Source: CAVSPO01 sp963730005 (GTDB taxonomy: Bacteria > Actinomycetota > Actinomycetes > Propionibacteriales > Propionibacteriaceae). From it: DNA of 64,000 nucleotides. Where the stretch lies: NCBI GenBank assembly GCA_963730005.1, contig CAVSPO010000015.1, positions 1 to 64,000 of the forward strand, read 5' to 3'. The notes beneath the pieces are model-generated. The model did no database searches. It saw only the letters and a list, made by a program, of their open reading frames with translations, and was not told where the DNA came from. Positions 1 to 6,530 of the stretch are shown one piece after another. The position numbers and the translations under genes are program-made. The stretch's first letter is position 1, and each line of letters opens with the position of its first letter.

Positions 1-688
1 GCATGGCTGCATTTTCAGTCCAGCCAACTGAACGTGCGGTGCGGAAATAGTCCTCGTGGAGCACGTCGATGAAGGCGTTGCGCACATATCGCGTCAGCAC
101 GGCGCCCTGCACCAGGGCCAACGAGACGCACGGCAGGATCAGGTGCTGGAACCACTCCCAAGGGTCCTCCCCCAGCCTCGTGTAGCCGTTGGCGGGCAGC
201 ACGCGCAACTTCACCGCGAACACGATGACCAGGAGAATGCCTGCCAGGAACGCCGGCACCGCCAGCCCCAGCTGCGTCAATCCTGACACCAGTTGCCCTT
301 TCACCCGACGGCGGTGCTGGGCAGCGAACATGCCCACGGGCAGTGCGACCAGCACCGCCAACGAGATGCTGAACGACACCAGCCACAGTGTCACACCCAG
401 TCGAGGAGCAATCAGAGCAACGACGGACTCACCGGTCAGCGCGGACTCGCCCAGGTCACCGGCCAACGTGCCGGCGACCCAGTCGAGATAACGCACCGGT
501 AGCGGGCGATCAAGACCCAGCGCCTCGCGCAGCGCGGCCACCGCCTCCGGGGTCGCGTTGGTCCCCAGAATCACCTGCGCCACGTCACCTGGCAACGCGT
601 TGAGCAGCAGAAAGACGATCAGGCTGGCCACCAGCAGGCTGACCACCAACGACCCCAGTCGCCGTCCTGCCGCCCCAAGACCGATCAC
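1..688 (-). CDS. ABC transporter permease, DppB/OppB type (3' end off window)
   Basis: Inner-membrane permease of a peptide/nickel-type ABC importer; it would form the transmembrane channel with a second permease beyond the left edge. I translated this frame by hand. It starts GTG (VIGLGAAGRRLGS...), has an N-terminal membrane segment, then the family features: LPGD after TM1, the ALREALGLDRPLPVRYLDW region typical of DppB N-termini, four further hydrophobic segments, and the EAA-loop-like stretch LTRYVRNAFIDVLHEDYFRTAR near residue 205-225. The GTG lies 5 bp after the stop of the binding-protein gene, so the two are co-transcribed. About 229 residues of an expected 310-330 are present. The ligand cannot be told from the sequence. 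Confidence 0.9.
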   Translation of the reverse strand, partial: MIGLGAAGRRLGSLVVSLLVASLIVFLLLNALPGDVAQVILGTNATPEAVAALREALGLDRPLPVRYLDWVAGTLAGDLGESALTGESVVALIAPRLGVTLWLVSFSISLAVLVALPVGMFAAQHRRRVKGQLVSGLTQLGLAVPAFLAGILLVIVFAVKLRVLPANGYTRLGEDPWEWFQHLILPCVSLALVQGAVLTRYVRNAFIDVLHEDYFRTARSVGWTENAAM

Positions 689-693
689 GACAG

Positions 694-2211
694 CTAGGCG
701 TCCCTCGACGCGATCGTCGTCAGATCGAAGCTGAGACTGGTCGAGTTGGAAGGAATGCCTGTCAGACCCGGTGTGGCGACGATCAGGTTCGGCAACAGCC
801 ACAAGAACCCGGCCGCGGCGTCATCCGACAGCATCCTGGCCGCCTGCTGCATGAGCACCGTCTGCTCGTCCGGCGACACCTGGTCCGCCTGCGCGATCAA
901 CTCCTGGAAGGCCGGGTTGTCGTAGTGCCAGTAGTAACTCGGGTCCGCGAAACGCACGATGTCTCGCGCCTCGACGTGCGCCACGATCGTCATGTCATAG
1001 TTGCCGGCAGAGAAGACTTCCTCGTACCAGCGCGCGAACTCCATCTCCTCGACGTTGACCGTCACGCCCACCTCTTTGAGCTGGCTGGCGATGAACTGAG
1101 CTGACGCCGTGGCGTAGGGCAACGCCGGGATGCGCAGGTTGACGGTCAGTCCGTCGGGATGGCCCGCTTCGGCAAGCAGTTCACGCGCCTTGACCGGGTC
1201 GTAGGGGTAGGCGCCGGACAGATCCTCGAACCACGGGTCGGTCGGGGGCACCATGGAGCCGATCAGCATGCCCTTGCCTGCCCAGACGGTGTCCAGCAGC
1301 GCCCTGCGGTCGATGCCGTAGTTGATTGCCTGCCGGACCTGGAGGTTGTCGAATGGAGCCTTGGCGTTGTTGAACCCGAGCACCACCTCTGCCTGAGTCG
1401 TTCCGTCGATGACCTGGAACTTGCCCGGATCGCTGAACTCGGTCAACGCCTCCGGCGCCTGCACGTTGGAGATCACGTCCAGGTCCCCCGACAGCATGGC
1501 GGTGTTCTCAGCATTGGCGTCGGCGTAGTACCTGAAGGTGGCCTGATCGAAGCGCGCGGCGGTCCCCCAGTACTTGGGATTCTGCTCCAGGGTCACGGAC
1601 TCGCCCTTGCTCCACGACTTGAGCTTGTAGGGCCCCGAACCCATGGGTTGGGTTGCCATCGATTCGTAGCCCGCCGGGTCGATGATGACCCCAGCTGCGC
1701 CGCCCATGCTGTACAACCAGTTGTTGCTGGGCTTGCTCAGCTTGACCTCGACAGTGGACTCGTCCTTGGCTGTGGCCGACTCCAGGACCGACACAGCGTT
1801 CTGGATGGCTCCGGTTGACTTCTCGTTCGCCTTGACGAACTGCATCGACTTGACCACAGCCTCCGCATTCACCGGGCTGCCGGAAGCGAACTTCGCAGTC
1901 GGCTGAAGGTTGAACGTGTAGGTCATCCGGTCGCTTGACACAGTCCACTCGGTGGCCAGCAGCGGCCGGATCTTGCCCGAGTTGTCGATCTTCACCAACG
2001 TCTCGTACACGTTGTAGAGGAGCGCTTGCGGGATGCCCCCGCCACTGTTGGTGGTCAGATCCATCGAATCCGGCGCCAACGTGGCGCCGATGGTGATCTC
2101 GCGTTCACGCGTGCCTGAATCGCCGCCTGTGGTGCTACAGGCAGCCAACGGCAAGAGGACCAGCGTCAGCATGGAGGCGAGGATCAGAGTCCCCAGCCGC
2201 GAGCGCTTCAT
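694..2211 (-). CDS. ABC transporter substrate-binding lipoprotein, SBP family 5
   Basis: Extracytoplasmic solute-binding protein (SBP_bac_5, DppA/OppA/NikA family) that captures the ligand for the downstream permease. 505 aa, normal for the family. It has a lipoprotein signal peptide with lipobox LAAC; Cys25 is the lipidation site, followed by a Ser/Thr/Gly linker. The family core is visible: ITIGATLAPDSMDLT at the mature N-terminus, LLATEWTVSSDRMTYTFNL, MGSGPYKL near residue 190, and the C-terminal lobe with VRQAINYGIDRRALL. The ATG start is fixed by AAGGAGGAG about 8 nt upstream. It is first in the operon. Substrate (peptide, nickel or sugar) is unresolved. Confidence 0.95.
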   Translation of the reverse strand: MKRSRLGTLILASMLTLVLLPLAACSTTGGDSGTREREITIGATLAPDSMDLTTNSGGGIPQALLYNVYETLVKIDNSGKIRPLLATEWTVSSDRMTYTFNLQPTAKFASGSPVNAEAVVKSMQFVKANEKSTGAIQNAVSVLESATAKDESTVEVKLSKPSNNWLYSMGGAAGVIIDPAGYESMATQPMGSGPYKLKSWSKGESVTLEQNPKYWGTAARFDQATFRYYADANAENTAMLSGDLDVISNVQAPEALTEFSDPGKFQVIDGTTQAEVVLGFNNAKAPFDNLQVRQAINYGIDRRALLDTVWAGKGMLIGSMVPPTDPWFEDLSGAYPYDPVKARELLAEAGHPDGLTVNLRIPALPYATASAQFIASQLKEVGVTVNVEEMEFARWYEEVFSAGNYDMTIVAHVEARDIVRFADPSYYWHYDNPAFQELIAQADQVSPDEQTVLMQQAARMLSDDAAAGFLWLLPNLIVATPGLTGIPSNSTSLSFDLTTIASRDA

Positions 2212-2244
2212 GTACGGACTCCTCCTTCGTGGATGACGCGCCTG

Positions 2245-2250
2245 ATTCTA
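2245..2250 (-). promoter_or_regulatory. Candidate -10 box for the ABC importer operon
   Basis: TAGAAT on the minus strand, 34 nt before the ATG of the binding-protein gene, fits the actinobacterial TAnnnT -10. No convincing -35 is visible 16-18 nt further upstream. Confidence 0.4.
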
Positions 2251-2337
2251 CCCACAGAGCACGATCGCCTCGACCGTGCCGACACATCAACGAAGCGTCA
2301 CAAGTTGCAGCGGCAATCGACACGGGACACCCTCGAT

Positions 2338-2366
2338 TTGGCTTCGTCGTCCGGGCGGCCTAGAAT
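2338..2366 (+). promoter_or_regulatory. Promoter of initiator tRNA gene
   Basis: TTGGCT (2338-2343), a 17-nt spacer, then TAGAAT (2361-2366), ending 11 nt before the mature tRNA 5' end. This is a near-consensus housekeeping sigma promoter, as expected for a stable RNA gene. Confidence 0.7.
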
Positions 2367-2377
2367 TACAACTACGA

Positions 2378-2451
2378 CGCGGGGTGGAGCAGCTCGGTAG
2401 CTCGCTGGGCTCATAACCCAGAGGTCACAGGTTCAAATCCTGTCCCCGCTA
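2378..2451 (+). tRNA. tRNA-fMet (CAT), initiator
   Basis: 74-nt cloverleaf starting CGCGGGG and ending CCCCGC-T-A. The anticodon loop is CTCATAA (anticodon CAT). Initiator hallmarks are three consecutive G:C pairs at the base of the anticodon stem (TGGG...CCCA) and a mismatched 1:72 pair (C1 against U72). The T-arm is ACAGG-TTCAAAT-CCTGT. The 3' CCA is not encoded: ACT GGA follows. It has its own promoter and no other tRNA is adjacent. Confidence 0.96.
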
Positions 2452-2455
2452 CTGG

Positions 2456-2524
2456 ACAAGACGGTTCTGATGATGGCGACGGCCAAGTCAGAACCGTTTT
2501 GTCATGTCAGAACCGTTTTGTCAT
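2456..2524 (+). terminator. Hairpin after tRNA-fMet with a tandemly duplicated 3' arm
   Basis: ACAAGACGGTTCTGA (2456-2470) pairs with TCAGAACCGTTTTGT (2488-2502) over 15 bp with one G.U, around a 17-nt loop. The arm ends in a TTTTGT run, so it can act as a terminator for the tRNA. The 19-bp unit GTCAGAACCGTTTTGTCAT (2487-2505) is repeated perfectly at 2506-2524, followed by a decayed third copy (GTCTGAGCCGTGTCG, from 2525). The left arm can therefore pair with either copy. Confidence 0.65.
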
Positions 2525-2628
2525 GTCTGAGCCGTGTCGCGTCGTGTCCAGGCCGCCCTGCCGTGGCATTATGCGGCTGGACTCAGTCAGTTTGCCAACG
2601 CACGTCTACCCGAGTGAGGTCATTACCG

Positions 2629-3285
2629 ATGCTTGAACTGTCACGCGCCCCTGAGTCGACCGAATTGGTGCTCACCTTCACCCTGCCCGCCGATGAACCG
2701 GCTGGAGTGGTCAGCGTGGTAGGCAATTTCAACGACTGGACACCCGGCGCCAACCAACTCATCGTCGGTTCCGACGGTCGGCGACGCACCAGTGTGCGGG
2801 TGGCCGACGGCTATATCTCCGTTTTCCGCTACCTGGGCGAGCATGGCCTCTGGTTCGATGAACCTGACGCCGACTTCATCGACGAAGGCGCCAGTGTCGT
2901 GTGGGCGCGACCGACTGACGCGGAACCGGCACCCTCCGCGCCTTCCCCTGTGACCGCCGACCAAGTTGGCGCCAAGAAGCCTGCCGCCAAGAAGAAGACG
3001 ACTGCCAAGGCAGCCGGAGCAGAGGCCCCCGCCAAGACACCCACGCGACGAACAAGCAGCAAGGCGACCGCCAAGGACGCGACCACCACCACGGCAGCCG
3101 AGCCCGCCAAGAAGACTGCCACCCGCCGGACCACCAAGGCCGCCGTCGCTGAGCCTGCGGCACCTGAAGCACCGGCTCCTGCCAAGAGGACGACCAGGGC
3201 CACCAAGAAGACTGCTGCCGAGGACTCCCCGAAGACAGCGGCACCGAAGACAGCGACCCGCAAGACCGCGCCGAAGAAGGCCTGA
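2629..3285 (+). CDS. CBM48/isoamylase-early-set-like protein with Lys/Ala-rich tail
   Basis: 218 aa. The first ~95 residues resemble the glycogen-binding (AMPK1-CBM / isoamylase early-set) fold: [25 protein letters not shown], with [10 protein letters not shown] as the signature. From about residue 110 the chain is low-complexity Ala/Lys/Thr/Pro with repeated KKTA, RRTT, AAKK motifs, like histone H1 or mycobacterial nucleoid-protein tails. The start was chosen at ATG 2629 because GAGGT precedes it by 8 nt; a longer in-frame extension to 2470 would run through the tRNA-associated hairpin repeats. Similar isoamylase early-set proteins occur in actinobacteria. Role unknown: the head suggests glucan binding and the tail nucleic-acid or surface binding. 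Confidence 0.8.
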   Translation: MLELSRAPESTELVLTFTLPADEPAGVVSVVGNFNDWTPGANQLIVGSDGRRRTSVRVADGYISVFRYLGEHGLWFDEPDADFIDEGASVVWARPTDAEPAPSAPSPVTADQVGAKKPAAKKKTTAKAAGAEAPAKTPTRRTSSKATAKDATTTTAAEPAKKTATRRTTKAAVAEPAAPEAPAPAKRTTRATKKTAAEDSPKTAAPKTATRKTAPKKA

Positions 3286-3319
3286 GCCCGGACGGGTCCG
3301 TCCCTTTTCGCGCCCCGGG

Positions 3320-3325
3320 GATACT
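3320..3325 (+). promoter_or_regulatory. Candidate -10 of a leaderless NUDIX gene
   Basis: GATACT lies 7 nt before the ATG at 3333, and no Shine-Dalgarno sequence is present. The geometry matches the other leaderless candidates in this window. Confidence 0.45.
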
Positions 3326-3332
3326 GGGGCGC

Positions 3333-3728
3333 ATGCGTACCGTGATTCCTTCGGTCGGTGTGTTGGTGCTGGACGCTGACCGGATCCTGCTGGTGCAACG
3401 AGGCAATGAACCCCAGGCCGGGGCCTGGACCCTCCCCGGCGGCAAGGTTGAGCCCGGTGAGACGTTGCAGGAGGCTGCGGCCCGGGAAGCGCTGGAGGAA
3501 ACGGGCCTTCGGGTGTGCATCGGACAGGAGATCTGTCGTCTGACCATCAGTCACGGTGACCTCGACTTCGACATCCACGATTTCGACGCCACGTGGATTT
3601 CCGGGGTGCTGCAGGCCGGTGACGACGCCAGAGACGTCAGCTGGGTCAGCCTGAAGGCCCTGCACGAACTCGAGGTGAGCCCCCAGTTGCTGCAGCTCCT
3701 GTACGAGGCAGGGCTGGCTGAGGCCTGA
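3333..3728 (+). CDS. NUDIX hydrolase, MutT-like
   Basis: 131 aa, single NUDIX domain. The box is complete: Gly37, Glu43, Arg51-Glu52, Glu55-Glu56 and Gly58 match Gx5Ex7REUxEExGU, so metal-dependent pyrophosphohydrolysis of a nucleoside-diphosphate-linked substrate is expected. The short length and N-terminal strand ([21 protein letters not shown]) resemble MutT/ADP-ribose-type house-cleaning enzymes, but the specificity cannot be read from the sequence. The ATG is preceded by a -10-like GATACT and no Shine-Dalgarno, so the transcript may be leaderless. It stands alone between the CBM48-like gene and the M16 pair. Confidence 0.9.
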   Translation: MRTVIPSVGVLVLDADRILLVQRGNEPQAGAWTLPGGKVEPGETLQEAAAREALEETGLRVCIGQEICRLTISHGDLDFDIHDFDATWISGVLQAGDDARDVSWVSLKALHELEVSPQLLQLLYEAGLAEA

Positions 3729-3828
3729 CCCCGCAGCAGCATCCAGCCGCAGACCGCCATGGCGCGTTTGGCACCCGCAGCGCTGCCTTCCAGCGCGCAG
3801 GCTGCCAGCCTGTGGTAGGCATGCAGCT

Positions 3829-5112
3829 GTGAGTGACCTTGTTCTCGACTATCCCCTGGTACAGCGACAATTGGACAATGGGCTGACGGTGATCGTCAAT
3901 CCGGACCCGACGTCACCGGCTGTGGCGCTGAACATCTGGTATCACGTCGGGTCCGCGGATGAAGACCAGGGCGCGAGTGGTTTCGCGCATCTTTTCGAGC
4001 ACCTGATGTTCCAGGGTTCGGCCAACGTCGCCCCCAGCGAACACCTGGCCGCGGTTCAGGCGATGGGCGGAACCGCGAACGCCACCACCAGCTTCGACCG
4101 GACCAACTACTTCGAGAAGGTGCCTCCGCATGCACTTGAGCTCGCGTTGTGGCTGGAAGCCGACCGGCTCGCCAGCCTCGACGTCAGCGAGGTGAACCTG
4201 CGCCTGCAACGTGACGTGGTCAAGGAGGAGAAGCGTCAGCGCTACGACAACGTGCCCTATGGGGACCTTCTGCAGCTGATGCTGGGCCTCAACTTCCCCG
4301 AGCACCACCCGTACTCCCATCCCACGATCGGATCCATGGCCGACCTGGACGCGGCCACCCTCGACCAGGTGCGCGACTTCTGGGAACGCTGGTACCGCCC
4401 CTCCAACGCCTCGCTGGTGTTGTCGGGGGACGTCACCCCGGATCGGGCTTTTGAACTGGTCGATCGCTACTTCGGCGCAATCGATTCTGGGCCTGCGCCC
4501 CTTCGTCCCACGCCGCAACCGCTGGCTCCGCACCAGGATGAGGACCGGCTGACGGTGCGCCGTGCGGTGCCTCTCGACATTCTGGCCCTGAGCTGGCGCA
4601 CTCCGCCCATCACCGATGCTGCCCACCTCGCGGTGGACCACGCCCTGGCGATCCTGGCCGGCAGTCAGTCCTCGCGCTTGCAGGAACGGCTGGTGCGTCA
4701 GCTTGAACTGGCTGAGGACCTGGTGGCCAGCGACCTCGCGCTCGCGGGCGGAACATCGCTGGCGTTGCTCACTGCCCGACCACGAGAGGGCCACAGTCTG
4801 GAGGAGTTGGAAGACGCTCTGTTGACGGAACTCGCTGAAATGGCGGAAGCTGGCCCGACGCAGGCTGAGGTCGACCGAATCAACGCGCTCACTGAACGTG
4901 AGTGGCTGTCAGAGCTGGCACCCTGTGATTCCAGGGCCGACCACTTCAATGAGGCTGCCGTGCTGACCGGGGACGCCACACTGGCCAACCGCCGTTTGGC
5001 GCGCATCACGGAGTTGGACATCGACCAGCTCCGGGAGGCCACCGCCAGCTGGCTGGCCCCTGAACAGCGCACCGCCTTGTACTACCTGAGGGAAGGGAAC
5101 ATCGTCCAATGA
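3829..5112 (+). CDS. M16 family zinc peptidase, catalytic subunit
   Basis: 427 aa, M16B-type (processing-peptidase-like). The inverted zinc motif HxxEH is His54-Leu-Phe-Glu57-His58, with a distal Glu133/134 about 76 residues later in the DVVKEEKRQR helix as third ligand. The usual M16 landmarks are present: LDNGLTVIV at the N-terminus, YHVGSADE, FEHLMFQG, and the second half-domain from about residue 230. The GTG start overlaps no other gene and has a weak GGTAGG upstream. Its stop overlaps the ATG of the next gene (ATGA), implying translational coupling and an obligate heterodimer. No signal peptide is seen, so it is cytoplasmic. Substrate unknown; oligopeptide degradation is typical. Confidence 0.93.
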   Translation: MSDLVLDYPLVQRQLDNGLTVIVNPDPTSPAVALNIWYHVGSADEDQGASGFAHLFEHLMFQGSANVAPSEHLAAVQAMGGTANATTSFDRTNYFEKVPPHALELALWLEADRLASLDVSEVNLRLQRDVVKEEKRQRYDNVPYGDLLQLMLGLNFPEHHPYSHPTIGSMADLDAATLDQVRDFWERWYRPSNASLVLSGDVTPDRAFELVDRYFGAIDSGPAPLRPTPQPLAPHQDEDRLTVRRAVPLDILALSWRTPPITDAAHLAVDHALAILAGSQSSRLQERLVRQLELAEDLVASDLALAGGTSLALLTARPREGHSLEELEDALLTELAEMAEAGPTQAEVDRINALTEREWLSELAPCDSRADHFNEAAVLTGDATLANRRLARITELDIDQLREATASWLAPEQRTALYYLREGNIVQ

Positions 5113-6455
5113 ACGCCATCTTGCGTCCCCGGCCCCAGGTTGCCAAGGCGCAGCCATGGCCCTTCCCGGCTGCCCGCCAAACCGTGCTGGACAACGGCCT
5201 CAACGTGTGGACCTTCGACCTGCCGGGCCAGCTGGTGATATCCGCGGAGCTCGTGATCCCGGTGTCCCTGAGCGCGGAGCCCCCTGCCGCAGAGGGTGTG
5301 GCAACCATCGCCCTGCGCACCAGTGACGAGGGCTCCGCCGCTCATCCCGGTCCGGAACTGGCCAGGCTGGTGGAGCAGAATGGCGCTGTTTTCGGTGGGC
5401 ACTGCTTTCCGTCGGCCACGATCTGCGGTTTGGATGCCCCTGTGACGCGGTTGGCAGGCGCCCTGCCGCTGCTCGCGGAGATCGTTCGAGAGCCCGCATA
5501 CGCCGAGCCTGATGTCACCCGCCACGTGGCGGCCAGGGTCTCCGAGATCGAGCAGGCGCACGTAAATTCTTCAGCACTGGCTTCGTTGGCGTTCCGGCGT
5601 GCCGTTTTCGCCGCGGACTCACGCGACTCGCGACCCGGCGGTGGCGACTTGGCGACAGTCAGGTCGCTGACCGCCGATCAGGTCCGCCAGTTCCATGCGG
5701 ACCACTGGACTCCACAAGGTGCCACCCTCGTCATCGCTGGCGACCTGCCCTCCCATCTGGACATGCTGGTGGCTGACGCCTTCGGTGGCTGGCGGCAGTC
5801 GGCGGTCAACACCAAGGACGATCCGGCCGTAGCCCGCGCAGGTGAACGCGTGGTCTGGGTGGTCGACCGGCCTGGAGCTGTGCAGGCAGACGTGCGAATC
5901 GGCTGCTACGGCCCGGATCGCTCCGCGCCCGATTGGCAGCAGTTGCAGGTGGCAGCGTGTGCCATGGGCGGGTCGTTCGGTTCTCGGCTCAACCAGACAC
6001 TTCGCGAAGACCGTGGCTACACCTACGGAGCGAACTGCGCTTTCGCTCCGCTTCGCCATGGCGGCATGTTCACGATGTCGGCCAGCTTCCGCGCGGACGT
6101 GGCAGCAAGAGCATGCGCCGAGACCCTCGAGTTGATGGATGTGTCCCGCGCAGCCTTCACCAACGAGGAGATCAGCGCGGCGATCAACTACCTCGTGGGG
6201 GTCGCCCCGCTCCGCTATGACACCGCCGGTCCGATCGCCAGTCAGGCCGGTGCGCTGGCAGCCGTCGGGCTGGATCCGAAGTGGATCACCAGCCACTACC
6301 GGCGGATCTGGGAAGTGACTCCCGAACAGGCTCAGCAGGCCTTCAGTGCTCGGGTGCGTCCTGATCAGCTGTGTGTGGTGGTGTGCGGTGACGCAGAACA
6401 GCTGGTGCCGGAGCTGACCGCCCAAGGCCTGGCCGCAGCGATCATCGAGGTCTGA
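5109..6455 (+). CDS. M16 family protein, non-catalytic partner subunit
   Basis: 448 aa, clearly M16-like (VLDNGLNVWTFDLPGQ; the second domain has LREDRGYTYGA near residue 300, the Arg/Tyr loop used for substrate carbonyl binding). It lacks HxxEH where the catalytic partner has it; the region reads LRTSDEGSAAHPG. This fits two-gene M16B enzymes in which one subunit supplies zinc chemistry and the other the R/Y pair. It starts within the ATGA overlap with the catalytic gene. It ends 23 bp before a strong bidirectional hairpin. Confidence 0.92.
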   Translation: MNAILRPRPQVAKAQPWPFPAARQTVLDNGLNVWTFDLPGQLVISAELVIPVSLSAEPPAAEGVATIALRTSDEGSAAHPGPELARLVEQNGAVFGGHCFPSATICGLDAPVTRLAGALPLLAEIVREPAYAEPDVTRHVAARVSEIEQAHVNSSALASLAFRRAVFAADSRDSRPGGGDLATVRSLTADQVRQFHADHWTPQGATLVIAGDLPSHLDMLVADAFGGWRQSAVNTKDDPAVARAGERVVWVVDRPGAVQADVRIGCYGPDRSAPDWQQLQVAACAMGGSFGSRLNQTLREDRGYTYGANCAFAPLRHGGMFTMSASFRADVAARACAETLELMDVSRAAFTNEEISAAINYLVGVAPLRYDTAGPIASQAGALAAVGLDPKWITSHYRRIWEVTPEQAQQAFSARVRPDQLCVVVCGDAEQLVPELTAQGLAAAIIEV

Positions 6456-6477
6456 CCGTCCCCCGGCGTCAGCGCCT

Positions 6478-6524
6478 GCACAACAACGGGGCAGGTCGGC
6501 ATGCGACCTGCCCCGCTGTTGTGC
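6478..6524. terminator. Bidirectional terminator between M16 pair and UPF0182 gene
   Basis: Arms 6478-6498 and 6504-6524 are complementary at 20 of 21 positions around a 5-nt loop (core GGGGCAGGTCG / CGACCTGCCCC). It sits between two convergent genes and there is no long U-tract. Confidence 0.8.
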
Positions 6525-6530
6525 GCCAGC

